Source of the DNA: an uncultured Brachybacterium sp.
GTDB lineage: Bacteria; Actinomycetota; Actinomycetes; Actinomycetales; Dermabacteraceae
NCBI RefSeq assembly: GCF_947500705.1
Contig: NZ_CANMSY010000003.1
Location: 434,001 to 498,000 of the forward strand
Reading direction: 5' to 3'
DNA length: 64,000 nt
The notes beneath the pieces are model-generated. The model ran no database searches. It saw only the letters and a program-made list of their open reading frames with translations, and was not told the DNA's origin. Numbering within the stretch: position 1 is the first letter of the stretch; each line of letters opens with the position of its first letter. A program made the translations under genes and the position numbers. Positions 51,463 through 60,533 of this stretch are shown one piece after another.

Positions 51463-52899
51463 ATGAGCAACGACGCCTATGTGCCCCACCCTGACAGACT
51501 CTTCCCCGCCGACCCCGCTGTGCGTGAGATCGCGCGCGGGCTCTACGAGCTCGCGAAGGACCAGCCGATCGTCTCGCCCCACGGGCACGTCGACCCCCAG
51601 ATGCTCCTGGACAACGAGCCGTGGCGCGACCCGACCTCGCTGTTCATCACCCCGGACCACTACGTCAATCGCCTGATGCACGCCCGCGGCGTGGACCTCG
51701 CGGACCTCGGTGTGGGCCAGGGCCCGCTGGACGAGGCCGCCTCCCGCAAGGCCTGGAGCCTGCTGGCCGAGCACTGGCACGCCTACGCCGGCACGCCCTC
51801 GCGCTACTGGATGGAGCACGTCTTCTACGAGGTGTTCGGCCTCGAGACGGTGCTGAACCCGCGCACCGCCGAGGCGATGTACGACGAGATCGCCGAGAAG
51901 CTCACCCGCCCGGAGTTCCGTCCCCGCGCCCTGTTCGAGCAGTTCAAGATCACGGTCCTGGCGACCACCGACGACCCCATCGACGACCTCGCCCCCCACG
52001 CCGCACTCGCTGCGGACGAGGACTTCGCCGGCCGGGTCATCCCCACCTTCCGCCCGGACAAGTACCTCGAGGCCGGCCGTCCCGATTTCCCCGCGCTCAC
52101 CGATGCCCTCGGCGAGGCCGCCGGGGTCGACGTCGCCACCTACGACGGCTACCACGAGGCAATGCGCGCCCGCCGCCTCTACTTCCGCGACCACGGCGCG
52201 GTCTCCTCCGACCACGCCCACATCGACCCGGGCACCGCCCGCCTCGGCGAGGAGGACGCCCGCCGCCTCTACACCGCCGCCCGCGCCGGCGACATCGGCG
52301 CCGACGACGCCGTGGCCCTGCGCCGCCACCTGCTCAGCGACCAGGCCCGCCTGGCCGCCGAGGACGGACTGGTCATGACGATCCACCCGGCCGTGCTCCG
52401 CAATCACAGCGATGCGATGTTCGAGAAGTTCGGTGCGGACGTCGGCTTCGACATCCCGGTCGCGGTGGACTACGTCCACCACATCCGCCCGATGCTCAAC
52501 GATGTGGGCCATCACCCGAACTTCCGCGTCGTGCTGTTCACGATCGACGAGACGGTGCTCTCCCGCGAGATCGCCCCGCTGGCCGGCGTGTACCCCTCCG
52601 TGTTCGCCGGTGCGCCGTGGTGGTTCATCGACTCGCCCGACGCGATCCTCCGCTACCGCCGCTCCGTCTCCGAGACCCTCGGCTACACGCGGACCAGCGG
52701 CTTCATCGACGACACCCGCGCGTTCTGCTCGATCCCGGCACGGCATGACATGTCCCGCCGCATCGATGCATCGCACCTCGCAGGGCTGGTCGCCGAGCAC
52801 CGGATGCGTCTCGAGGACGCTCAGGAGCTCGTGGCCACCCTGCCCGATCAGCAGCCGCGCGAGGTCTTCCGCCTCGGCGCTGCAGGAGAGAAGAACTGA
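51463..52899 (+). CDS. uxaC: Glucuronate isomerase
   Basis: A 478-residue uronate isomerase of the amidohydrolase superfamily and of usual length. Metal-site motifs are VSPHGHVDPQML near residue 38 and the terminal AFCSIPARHDMSRR. It converts D-glucuronate to D-fructuronate, or galacturonate to tagaturonate, in the cytosol. The stop overlaps the next gene's start by one base (TGATG). No uxuA or kdgK is visible nearby, so the pathway must be completed elsewhere. Confidence 0.9.
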   Translation: MSNDAYVPHPDRLFPADPAVREIARGLYELAKDQPIVSPHGHVDPQMLLDNEPWRDPTSLFITPDHYVNRLMHARGVDLADLGVGQGPLDEAASRKAWSLLAEHWHAYAGTPSRYWMEHVFYEVFGLETVLNPRTAEAMYDEIAEKLTRPEFRPRALFEQFKITVLATTDDPIDDLAPHAALAADEDFAGRVIPTFRPDKYLEAGRPDFPALTDALGEAAGVDVATYDGYHEAMRARRLYFRDHGAVSSDHAHIDPGTARLGEEDARRLYTAARAGDIGADDAVALRRHLLSDQARLAAEDGLVMTIHPAVLRNHSDAMFEKFGADVGFDIPVAVDYVHHIRPMLNDVGHHPNFRVVLFTIDETVLSREIAPLAGVYPSVFAGAPWWFIDSPDAILRYRRSVSETLGYTRTSGFIDDTRAFCSIPARHDMSRRIDASHLAGLVAEHRMRLEDAQELVATLPDQQPREVFRLGAAGEKN

Positions 52900-54170
52900 T
52901 GAGCACTCCCAGCCCCTCGGACGTGGGCCGTCTGGTCCACCTCGGCATCGGCAACTTCGCCCGCTCCCACACCCTGCACAGCACCGACGTGGCCGGTGGC
53001 TGGTCCGTGGTGGCCTTCACCGGCCGCTCGGCCACGATGGCTGATGCGCTCAACGCCCAGGGCGGCAGGTACGGCCTGATCGTGCGCGGCCCGGAGCAGG
53101 ACGAGGTGAGCATCGTCGACGTCATCGACGAGGTGTTCCCCGCCTCCGACGTCGACGCCCTGGTGCGCCTGCTCGCCGACCCCTTCACCGCGGTGGTCAC
53201 CCTGACCATCACCGAGAAGGGCTACGCGGCAGGCAGCGACCCCGCCACCTCCGCCCCCGCCCGCATCGCGCTCGGCCTGAAGGCCCGCCGCGAGGCCGGG
53301 GTCACCGAGCCCATCGCCCTGGTCTCCTGCGACAACCTCACCGGCAACGGCGAGGTGCTGGGCCAGGCGGTGCTCGCCGAGCTCGACGAGGAGACCAAGG
53401 CCTGGTTCCCGGACCACGTCGACGTCATCTCCTCGATGGTCGACCGGATCACCCCGTCCGCGGACGACAACGCCTCCGAGACCGTGCGCGCCCAGACCGG
53501 CCTCGCCGACAGCGTCCCGGTGGTCACCGAGCCCTTCACCGAGTGGGTCATCGAGGACCGCTTCCGCGGCCGTCGCCCCGAGTGGGAGAAGGCCGGCGTG
53601 CAGTTCACCGACGACATCGGTGTGCACGAGCTGCGCAAGCTGCGCCTGCTCAACGGTGCCCACACCCTGATGGCCTATGCCGGTCAGGTCGCGGGGGTCA
53701 CGCGCGTGGACGAGGCCATCGGCCACCGCGAGGTGCGGGCGCTGGTCGAGCAGCTGTGGGCCGAGGCCCGTTCGACCCTGCCGCTACCGGATCACGAGCT
53801 CGACGCCTACACCTCCGCCCTCGAGGAGCGCTTCCGCAACCCGCGCCTCGCGGACAATCTGATCCGCATCGCGGCGGACGGCTCCGTGAAGCTGCCCGTG
53901 CGCGCCCTGCCCGTGATCGCCGAGCGCGGCGGCCCGGACAAGGCCCCCGGCGAGGTCGCTGCGGTCGCCGCCTGGACCGCCTGGGTCACCGACCGCGTGC
54001 GCGGCGGCCATGAGGTCCAGGATCCGAAGGCTGCCGAGATCGCGACCGCTGCAGCGATCGAGGACGCGACCGAGCGGGTCACCGCCCTGCTGGCCCTGAT
54101 CGATGTGCCCGCCGGCGACCCCCTGGTCGCCGCGGTCGTCGCCGAGGAGAAGCGCCTGCCGCGCCCCTGA
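52899..54170 (+). CDS. uxuB: Fructuronate reductase / mannitol dehydrogenase family protein
   Basis: A 423-residue polyol-specific long-chain dehydrogenase. HLGIGNFARSH at the start is the Rossmann motif variant of mannitol dehydrogenase family proteins, and KLRLLNGAHTLMAY contains the catalytic lysine region. Placed after uxaC, it most likely reduces D-fructuronate to D-mannonate with NADH. Mannitol or tagaturonate activity is the alternative. A palindromic hairpin 46 nt after the stop probably ends the transcript. Confidence 0.85.
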   Translation: MSTPSPSDVGRLVHLGIGNFARSHTLHSTDVAGGWSVVAFTGRSATMADALNAQGGRYGLIVRGPEQDEVSIVDVIDEVFPASDVDALVRLLADPFTAVVTLTITEKGYAAGSDPATSAPARIALGLKARREAGVTEPIALVSCDNLTGNGEVLGQAVLAELDEETKAWFPDHVDVISSMVDRITPSADDNASETVRAQTGLADSVPVVTEPFTEWVIEDRFRGRRPEWEKAGVQFTDDIGVHELRKLRLLNGAHTLMAYAGQVAGVTRVDEAIGHREVRALVEQLWAEARSTLPLPDHELDAYTSALEERFRNPRLADNLIRIAADGSVKLPVRALPVIAERGGPDKAPGEVAAVAAWTAWVTDRVRGGHEVQDPKAAEIATAAAIEDATERVTALLALIDVPAGDPLVAAVVAEEKRLPRP

Positions 54171-54215
54171 CGGCACCCGGCCGCGGCCGATCCCGACCGG
54201 ACCCGGACGATCCTG

Positions 54216-54267
54216 ACGCCATTGCGCACCCCACTTCCGTTTGTGGAAGCCAGGTGCGCAATGGCGT
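54216..54267. repeat. 52-nt palindromic repeat, copy 1
   Basis: Perfect 15-bp outer arms (54216-54230 and 54253-54267), three mismatches, then an inner CTTCC/GGAAG stem around a GTTTGT loop. A second copy of exactly the same length starts 140 nt downstream. It may terminate the uxaC-uxuB transcript, but the second copy suggests a dispersed element rather than a simple terminator. Confidence 0.8.
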
Positions 54268-54355
54268 CTTTCGTCCGTCATCGAGAGGTGTGTGTCATCG
54301 CGGCGTTCCCGGCTTGAGCCGTCCACACGCACAGCTCCGGGTCGGCGATCCCGTG

Positions 54356-54407
54356 ACGCGATTGTGCGCTGAGCTTCCATCTTTGGAAGCTCAGCGCGCA
54401 ATGGCGG
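54356..54407. repeat. 52-nt palindromic repeat, copy 2
   Basis: Aligns without gaps to copy 1 at 37 of 52 positions. Its central stem is an unbroken 18 pairs (54361-54378 with 54385-54402, one G:T). At least two stem positions differ from copy 1 on both sides so that pairing is kept (A:T to G:C and C:G to T:A). It lies 101 nt beyond the end of the DUF559 nuclease gene. The remaining parts of the 338-nt gap 54171-54508 are a GC-rich spacer with a G-rich run near 54425-54470. Confidence 0.8.
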
Positions 54408-54508
54408 GGCGGGTCTGTGGCGCGGCGGGGTGCGGGGGACGGGGTGCGGGGGGACGGGGGACGGGGAGATGAGGCGATGGGGATGGCGGGCGAAGGGGAG
54501 GCAGGGGG

Positions 54509-55417
54509 TTAGGGCCGGCGGAGCTGGGGATTACCCAGGTGATGGAGCCGGCCGAGGAAGGCGCTGGGCGAGGTCAGGTCGTCCTCGGTGGCGCGCACGA
54601 CCCGCCACCCCAGCTCGTGCAGCACGTCGTCCTTGCGGCGATCCTTCCGGAACCGTGCTCTGTCAGTGCGATGCCAGTCTCCGTCGTACTCGATGGCGAT
54701 CTTCAGCCAGGGGTAGCACAGGTCGAGGCGGAAGTTCTCGGCGGTCCTCGGCGCACGCACCCACACATTGACCTGGGGCTCTCGGAAACCCTCTCGCAGC
54801 AGAAGGAGACGCAGCTCCGTCTCCTTCGGCGAGTCCACCAGCTCTCGTGCCTGGGTGACGGCCTGCCGGACCTTCTTGATCCCGGGGGTCCCAGAGGCGC
54901 GATCCACGAGAATCTGCAGCTCGCGCAGGGAGACACGAGGGCGCTCCGCCCGAGGTCCGACGAGCGTGTCGCACACCTGGACCAGCTCGAGCGGTGTGAG
55001 CACACCGGCGAGGTCGCTCAGCAGCCTGACCGGGGCGCTCATCGTCAGACCTCGCCAGCGTCGGGTCGGTGCAGGTTCTCTGGCGTGCACCGTGACGCGC
55101 GGGCCCAGCCTCCGCCGAAGCGACGGGGGAACGGTGCAATGGAGCGTCTTGAGCACTTCGTAGCGTTGCGCGAACGGGAGCGGCAGTACGAGCAGCTCGG
55201 CGGCGGTGACGTGGCTGATGACCGTGCCGGGGCCCGCCTCGCGCTGCAGCACCCTGGCGATCAGGTGGAGGCCGGCCCGCGCCTCGGTCGGAGTGCAGAA
55301 GCCAGGGATGACCTCGGTGAACTCCGACGAAGCGAGACGGCGCGGATGGACGCCCTCCGCGAGGAGCGTCTGTCTGCTCAGAAGGCTGTGCGGGTTCGGA
55401 GACCATCGGGGCGTCAT
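54509..55417 (-). CDS. DUF559-domain nuclease-like protein with AbiEi-like N-terminus
   Basis: A 302-residue protein of a family very common in actinobacteria. The N-terminal 90 residues resemble the transcriptional/antitoxin-like AbiEi winged helix region, and residues about 195-295 are a Vsr-like DUF559 endonuclease fold with ETELRLLL, IAIEYDGDWHRTD and LGWRVVRAT; the E, D and H/K residues of the PD-(D/E)XK-like centre are retained. Its cellular role is unknown. Two palindromic repeats lie just beyond its 3' end. The ATG at 55417 has only a weak ribosome site. Confidence 0.75.
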   Translation of the reverse strand: MTPRWSPNPHSLLSRQTLLAEGVHPRRLASSEFTEVIPGFCTPTEARAGLHLIARVLQREAGPGTVISHVTAAELLVLPLPFAQRYEVLKTLHCTVPPSLRRRLGPRVTVHAREPAPTRRWRGLTMSAPVRLLSDLAGVLTPLELVQVCDTLVGPRAERPRVSLRELQILVDRASGTPGIKKVRQAVTQARELVDSPKETELRLLLLREGFREPQVNVWVRAPRTAENFRLDLCYPWLKIAIEYDGDWHRTDRARFRKDRRKDDVLHELGWRVVRATEDDLTSPSAFLGRLHHLGNPQLRRP

Positions 55418-55544
55418 GGTGCGACCGTAGACACGCGCGACTCGCTGCGACGTGCCGCCGGTGAGACTGTGGACAGACAGGGCATGGGGAGGAACGCAGC
55501 CGGCCCCGCCGCTGGCCCGCGGCGGGGACGCGGTTCCCTCCGGG

Positions 55545-56210
55545 TCAGAAAACCTCAGGAACCTGCACGATCCGGTTCTGGTACGCCCACACCACGGCCT
55601 GCAGGCGGGAGCGCACCCCGAGCTTGGGAAGCATCCGAGCCAGGTGGGACTTCACGGTGGAGATCTCCACGACCAGCTCCCGCGCGATCTCCTCATTGGA
55701 CATGCCCCGGGCGAGCAGGCCCAGGATCTCCAGCTCGCGCGCGGTGAGCAGGCCGTCGGCACCCTGCGCGGTGACCGGCTGCAGGCTGCGTCGCTGCACG
55801 AACTCGGCCAGGATCCGCCGGGTGAGCGACTGATCCAGAGTGCCCTGGCCCGAGGCGACCTGGTGCACGGCCGCGATGATCACCTCGGGATCGGCGTCCT
55901 TGAGCAGGAAGCCCGCCGCCCCCGCCTCAAGCGCCCCGAACACATAGTCGTCGAGATCGAAGGTGGTCAGGATGAGCACCGGGATCGCCGGCTCGAGCGC
56001 GGTCAGCGCCCGGGTGGCCTCGATCCCGTCGAGCCCTGGCATGCGGATGTCGAGGCAGGCGATGTCCGGGCGCAGCGCATGGGCCAGATCCACTGCCTCC
56101 TGTCCATCCTTCGCCGCGGCGACCACCTCGAGGTCGGGCTCCGCGCCGAGCAGGCCGGAGAGACCGGCTCTGACCAGCGGCTGGTCATCGGCGAGGAGCA
56201 CACGGATCAT
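55545..56210 (-). CDS. NarL/LuxR-type response regulator
   Basis: A 221-residue two-domain regulator. The receiver domain has the acidic pocket in LLADDQ, phosphorylation site Asp54 in CLDIRMPG and the conserved Lys in LLKDAD. The C-terminal LuxR helix-turn-helix is LTARELEILGLLARGMSNEEIARELVVEISTVKSHL. It overlaps the histidine kinase gene by 4 nt and is certainly its partner. Targets are unknown; the CPBP protease gene upstream in the same unit is one candidate output. Confidence 0.92.
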   Translation of the reverse strand: MIRVLLADDQPLVRAGLSGLLGAEPDLEVVAAAKDGQEAVDLAHALRPDIACLDIRMPGLDGIEATRALTALEPAIPVLILTTFDLDDYVFGALEAGAAGFLLKDADPEVIIAAVHQVASGQGTLDQSLTRRILAEFVQRRSLQPVTAQGADGLLTARELEILGLLARGMSNEEIARELVVEISTVKSHLARMLPKLGVRSRLQAVVWAYQNRIVQVPEVF

Positions 56211-57568
56211 CGAAGGTCCTCCTGCGCTGCGGCGGCGGCTTCGCCTGCAGCGTCGATGGCCCCAGCCCCGGCCCCGGCCCCGGCGCGTACCCCTGCCCCT
56301 GCCCGGGCACCGGTGAGGTCGCGGGGGATGCTCAGCTGCACGCGCCAGCCGCCGTCGGCCGTCGGTCCGTGCTCCAGGTGCCCGCCGATCAGGGTCGTGC
56401 GCTCGCGCATGCCGATCAGGCCGAAGCCGCCGGAGTCCGTGCGGCGGGGCGCGCGATCGGCGGTGGGACCCTCGTTGCGCACCGTGATCACGAGCTGTTC
56501 CCGCGCGGTGTCGTCGACGGTGACCAGGCACTCGGCGCTCGGTGCATGCTCAGCGGCGTTGGTCAGGGACTCCTGGACCATCCGATAGGCGACCAGCTGC
56601 GCGAGCGGGCCGAGGCCCTCGCCGGGCTCGCGACCGTCGGCCGGGGCGTGTGGTTCGAGTCGCACCGGCAGGCCGGCCTCGGCGCGGCTCCGGATCAGCG
56701 CCGGGATCGTCGCGAGATTCTCGACGGAGCGCTCGGCCCGCTCCCCTCCACGCAGCAGGCCCACCACCCGGCGGATGTCCTCCAGCACCGCGCGGGTCTG
56801 GCTGCGGACCTGGCGCACGGAGACATGGGCGGCCTCGGGATCGGTGTCGATCTGACGGTCCGCCGCGGCCGCCACCAGGGCGATCCCCGAGAGGTGATGG
56901 GCGGCGATGTCGTGCAGCTCGCGGGCCATCGCGGCGCGCTCCTCGGAGGCTGCGGCGCGGCCCAGCGCCTCGCGTTCACGCTCGAGCGCCTCACGCTCAC
57001 GGGTCAGGGCGGCGAGCTCCTTGCGCTGGGCCTCGCGCGTCGCATGGAGGGAGGCCAGCGCGAGGGCGATCAAGGCGGGCAGGCCCACGACACCGGTGCC
57101 CTGCACGAGGGCCTCGCCGAGCACGCCCGGCCAGGTGCTGATCCCGCTGCGCAGGCCGTTGAGGACGATGCCGAGGCTGACCGCGAGGGCCGTCAGCGCG
57201 AGCACCCCGCGCAGCTGGGGCCAGGTGCGGCGGGGCACCGCGAGGAACACGGCGACCACCACGGGGAGATGCGACAGGGTGTAGGCGGCTCCGGGGGCCA
57301 GAGCGCCCAGGCCGAGGGTCAGCGCGGTGAGGACCAGCAGGACCGTGCGCGGCGCGGCGCGGGTGCCCAGCAGCGCCCCGGACTGGAGGGTGAGCACCGC
57401 GGCGGTGGCCCACCAGAGGCCCGAGCCCAGCGGGGTGAGGGCTGCCATGTCGGTGCCCTCGGCGATGACCAGCGCCGGGATCGCCAGCAGGAGCGCGATC
57501 GTGACCACCCAGCAGCCCAGGGCGGCCGCGATCGCGACTGCCCTGGGCGCTCCGTCAGCGGGTGTCAT
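56207..57568 (-). CDS. Sensor histidine kinase (HisKA_3 type)
   Basis: A 453-residue kinase with five or six N-terminal membrane segments, a short coiled coil (residues about 178-205, EREALEREREALGRAA), the dimerisation motif ARELHDIAAHH with His219, and a HATPase domain (QESLTNAAEHAP, then GFGLIGMRERT). The C-terminus is a low-complexity Ala/Gly/Arg tail (RAGAGVRAGAGAGAGA). Such kinases often sense membrane stress or antibiotics without a large extracellular domain. It overlaps the CPBP gene upstream and the regulator gene downstream. Confidence 0.9.
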   Translation of the reverse strand: MTPADGAPRAVAIAAALGCWVVTIALLLAIPALVIAEGTDMAALTPLGSGLWWATAAVLTLQSGALLGTRAAPRTVLLVLTALTLGLGALAPGAAYTLSHLPVVVAVFLAVPRRTWPQLRGVLALTALAVSLGIVLNGLRSGISTWPGVLGEALVQGTGVVGLPALIALALASLHATREAQRKELAALTREREALEREREALGRAAASEERAAMARELHDIAAHHLSGIALVAAAADRQIDTDPEAAHVSVRQVRSQTRAVLEDIRRVVGLLRGGERAERSVENLATIPALIRSRAEAGLPVRLEPHAPADGREPGEGLGPLAQLVAYRMVQESLTNAAEHAPSAECLVTVDDTAREQLVITVRNEGPTADRAPRRTDSGGFGLIGMRERTTLIGGHLEHGPTADGGWRVQLSIPRDLTGARAGAGVRAGAGAGAGAIDAAGEAAAAAQEDLR

Positions 57569-58557
57569 GGGCGAGAGCCTAGTGCGGCCGTGCGGCCATC
57601 CCGGACGGCGGGAGCCGGTCCGGGACCGGGGAAGCCGAGCTGCCCGCGCGTGGTCACCAGCAGGGCGATCGCAGCGATCACCGCGGCAACGGTCATGGAC
57701 AGCAGCGAGGACTCCACATCCAGGGTCGGGAACATCTCGGCGCCGAGCGTGGAGGCGAAGGTGTTCAGGCCCGCATGCATCAGCATCGACAACGGCAGGG
57801 ACTGGCCGGTGCGGTTGAACACCCAGCTCATGACCACGTTGAAGGCCATGCAGAAGATCACGAACACCACGGGACGGGTCCAGGTCGCCTCCGGCCAGCC
57901 TCCCCAGTCGGTGAGGAACAGCGGCAGGTGCCACAGGCCCCACAGCGGTCCGAGCACCAGCGCTGAACGCAGCGGGCCCATCGAGTGCTGCATCCGTGCG
58001 AGGGCGAAGTCGCGCCAGCCCGGCTCCTCCGCGAGGCCCGTGGTGACCATCTGCAGCACGAGCACCGGGAGGTAGACGGCGAGCATGGTCATCGAGGGCG
58101 CCTGGATCGCGCCACCGGAGAAGAGGAGCCCCGCCACGAGCGCACCGGTCGGCACCGCGAGCAGGGCGATGGCGTACCAGCGCCAGTTCACGTTCCAGCG
58201 CAGCAGACGTCCGACCCAGCGCCGCAGGCCCGCGCGGCCGTCGACGATCGTGGTGACCAGCAGGGCGGAGCCGATCGGGCCGAGATACGCGCCGGGCAGC
58301 ACGCCCAGCAGCTGGCTGCTGCCGAGCAGCGCCGGGAACTCGACGCCCCACAGGCCCAGCCCGTTCAGCGACAGGATGTACGGCAGCCAGGCCAGCCAGC
58401 TCAGGCTGTTGGCGAGGAGGAAGAAGGTCAGGAGGGGATGACGGCGGACGGTGCTCAGCAGTCCACCGCGTCCGCTCGCAGAGGCGGTCGGGGCCGGGGG
58501 CCGGTCGATGACGGTCACGGGAATGCCTTTCGTCGAGACGATGCCCGGGATGGGCAT
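57565..58557 (-). CDS. CPBP-family intramembrane glutamic endopeptidase
   Basis: A 330-residue membrane protein of the Abi/CAAX protease (CPBP) family. Catalytic motifs are EExxxR at Glu177-Glu178 (AEEPGWRDFA), HxxxF in WHLPLFL and HxxxN in MHAGLNTF. Eight or so membrane segments. It leads a three-gene unit with the kinase and response regulator (4-nt overlaps), which suggests a role in the same membrane-stress or bacteriocin-related response. An internal GTG start 12 codons later is possible. Confidence 0.85.
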   Translation of the reverse strand: MPIPGIVSTKGIPVTVIDRPPAPTASASGRGGLLSTVRRHPLLTFFLLANSLSWLAWLPYILSLNGLGLWGVEFPALLGSSQLLGVLPGAYLGPIGSALLVTTIVDGRAGLRRWVGRLLRWNVNWRWYAIALLAVPTGALVAGLLFSGGAIQAPSMTMLAVYLPVLVLQMVTTGLAEEPGWRDFALARMQHSMGPLRSALVLGPLWGLWHLPLFLTDWGGWPEATWTRPVVFVIFCMAFNVVMSWVFNRTGQSLPLSMLMHAGLNTFASTLGAEMFPTLDVESSLLSMTVAAVIAAIALLVTTRGQLGFPGPGPAPAVRDGRTAALGSRP

Positions 58558-58656
58558 GCCTCAAAACTAGGCATCGATGCAGGTCGGAGCTAGATCAGGA
58601 GGGATGAACGGGGCGGCCTCCTCCGAAAGGTGCAAGCGGCCGACGGAAGGTGGAGA

Positions 58657-58827
58657 TCAGCGCAGGCGCGGCACCCAGCAGCGCACGCGCGCGCTGTGCC
58701 GCTCCAGCCAGATCATCGGCAGCACCACCATGAACAGCGTCCAGAACGCCAGCATCTGGAGCAGGGTCGCCACCAGGGGCGCGTTCCCCTCGACCCGGCG
58801 TGCCGGGCGGAACGCGAGCGGGCCCAC
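58657..58827 (-). pseudogene. Probable C-terminal fragment of a membrane protein gene
   Basis: A 56-codon frame from GTG 58827 contains one strong membrane segment (LLQMLAFWTLFMVVLPMIWL) and a basic tail ending WVPRLR. No convincing ribosome site is present, and the frame stays open upstream to about 58870. It looks like the end of a longer membrane protein whose 5' part is gone. A genuine small single-pass protein is the alternative. The rest of the gap 58558-58887 shows nothing further. Confidence 0.4.
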
Positions 58828-58887
58828 GAGGACAGCCTGCAGCGGGATCCGGCCAGATCGTTCGGATCGGCGACCCGCGTCGGGGTC

Positions 58888-60378
58888 TCAGGCCAGGTCG
58901 GCGAGCTTCTCGAAGCGCTCGAGGCGCTCGCGGTAGTAGTCCTGATGGGCGGCGACGGGCTCCACCCGGGTCAGCACCGGCACCTCGGCGACGGGGATGC
59001 CGGGAGCGGCCTGCTCGAGCGCCATCACGGCGGCGCCGCGCATGGTCGAACGGGAGACGGCGACGTGGTCGATCGGGGCGCCGAGGGCGTCGGAGAGCAG
59101 GTGCAGCCAGCCGGGGATCGCGCCGGTCATGCCACCGGAGAGCACGATCCGCTCCGGCTCACCGCCGGCCTCGCGCATCTGGTCGGCGATCCGCAGGAAC
59201 GACAGGGCCACGCCCTCCATCGCTCCGCGCAGCATGTCCTCCCAGGTGGTGGACGCGCCGACGTTCGCGAACATCGCCCGTGAGCTGCCACGCCACTTGG
59301 TGCCGCGCTCCCCGGAGAAGAAGGGCACCACCAGCGGGGTGCCGGCGGAGACCGGGGCGGAGAAGAGGGAGGCGGTGTCCGTCTCGGACACCTCGAAGGG
59401 CATCGCCAGCTCGTTGCGGCACCAGTCCAGCACCCGCCCGCAGTCGCTCATGGCGGAGCCGATGAGGGTGCGCTGCTGGTCCACGCGGTAGGCCCACAGC
59501 CCGCTGGGCAGGGTGGGGATCTCCGTGGAGAGCAGCTGGCGGATCGCGCCCGAGGTGGCGGTCGAGATGCCCCAGGTGCCCTCGCCGAGCGCACCGATGC
59601 CGAGGTTCGCGGCCAGGCCGTCGCCGATCACCGGCAGCCACACCGCGTTCTGCAGCTGCGGGAACTCCGCTGCCAGCGGGGTGCCGCCGACGGGGATCGC
59701 CTCGGAGGGGTCCAGCGCCGCGCCCATCGCGGAGGCGTCGACGCCGACGGCCTCGAGCAGTTCGGGCACGTAGTCGCCGCTGCGGCGGTCGATCATGCCT
59801 GACCAGGCAGCCGAGGCGGTGCCGAGCGCCGGGGTGCCCAGCAGCTTGAACGCCGCGTATTCGCCCAGCGCCATGAAGCGGGTGGCGCGCGCGAAGACGT
59901 CCGGCTGGGTCTCGCGCAGCCACGCGAGCCGCGGCCCGGTGTAGGAGGAGTGCAGGCGTGCGCCGGTGCGCTCGTGCAGGCCCTCCACGTCGAGGGTGCC
60001 GGCGAGCGCGTCGACCTGGGTGTGGCAGCGGGTGTCCGCGTAGGTGATGCAGGGGGTCAGCGCATTGCCGGCGGCGTCGACCGCGACCAGCGAGGAGGCG
60101 AAGGTGTCGAAGCCGATCGCCGTCACCTCGCCGGGCAGCGGCTCGGCGGTGAGCACGGCGGCGAGGGAGGCGCGGATCTCCTCGACGATCTGGTCCGCGT
60201 CGATGGTGCTGGTGCCGTCATCCGCGACGGTGAACTCGTGCGCTTCCTTGTGGTTCAGCTTTCCGAGCTCGCGGCCGGAGACGTCGTAGACCGCGGCACG
60301 GGTGCCGCCGGAGCCGATGTCGATCCCGACGACGAGCGGTCCCTGGGCGTCTTCGGCCGGGATGTTGAAGCGGGGCAT
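58888..60378 (-). CDS. FGGY-family carbohydrate kinase, gluconokinase-like
   Basis: A 496-residue FGGY kinase with VVGIDIGSGGTRAAVYD at the N-terminus (ATPase fold phosphate-1 motif), DTFASS, and VLSGGMTGAIPGWLHLLSDALG near the C-terminus. The pattern is nearest to gluconokinases, but substrate assignment within FGGY is unreliable. AGGAGATCCCC precedes the ATG at 60378. A 10-nt palindrome of LacI type sits 42 nt upstream, suggesting sugar-responsive control by a LacI protein. Confidence 0.82.
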   Translation of the reverse strand: MPRFNIPAEDAQGPLVVGIDIGSGGTRAAVYDVSGRELGKLNHKEAHEFTVADDGTSTIDADQIVEEIRASLAAVLTAEPLPGEVTAIGFDTFASSLVAVDAAGNALTPCITYADTRCHTQVDALAGTLDVEGLHERTGARLHSSYTGPRLAWLRETQPDVFARATRFMALGEYAAFKLLGTPALGTASAAWSGMIDRRSGDYVPELLEAVGVDASAMGAALDPSEAIPVGGTPLAAEFPQLQNAVWLPVIGDGLAANLGIGALGEGTWGISTATSGAIRQLLSTEIPTLPSGLWAYRVDQQRTLIGSAMSDCGRVLDWCRNELAMPFEVSETDTASLFSAPVSAGTPLVVPFFSGERGTKWRGSSRAMFANVGASTTWEDMLRGAMEGVALSFLRIADQMREAGGEPERIVLSGGMTGAIPGWLHLLSDALGAPIDHVAVSRSTMRGAAVMALEQAAPGIPVAEVPVLTRVEPVAAHQDYYRERLERFEKLADLA

Positions 60379-60419
60379 GGGGATCTCCTGCGCTCGTCGG
60401 GGCCACCTCCGCTCGCACT

Positions 60420-60429
60420 GCATCGATGC
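60420..60429. promoter_or_regulatory. Candidate LacI-type operator before the FGGY kinase gene
   Basis: GCATCGATGC is a perfect 10-nt palindrome with the central CG typical of LacI/GalR operators, 42 nt upstream of the kinase start codon. No regulator gene is adjacent; the LacI protein at 50388 is 9 kb away on the other strand. Confidence 0.35.
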
Positions 60430-60463
60430 GGCGACGCGGCGGTCGTCCGGCCAGCATACGAGG

Positions 60464-60529
60464 GGACCCGCGTGAGACGGCCGGTTCGCCACAGGTTGCC
60501 ATGGCGAACCGCCCGTCTCTCGCGGGTCC
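60464..60529 (-). terminator. Long hairpin terminator after the universal stress gene
   Basis: Arms of 28 nt (60464-60491 and 60502-60529) with two interruptions pair around a 10-nt loop, beginning 5 nt after the stress-protein stop codon. The outer 9 bp and the inner 10 bp are perfect. No T run follows. Its position indicates termination or mRNA 3'-end protection. It could also be another member of the intergenic palindromes seen at 54.2-54.4 kb, though sequence is not shared. Confidence 0.65.
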
Positions 60530-60533
60530 GGGA

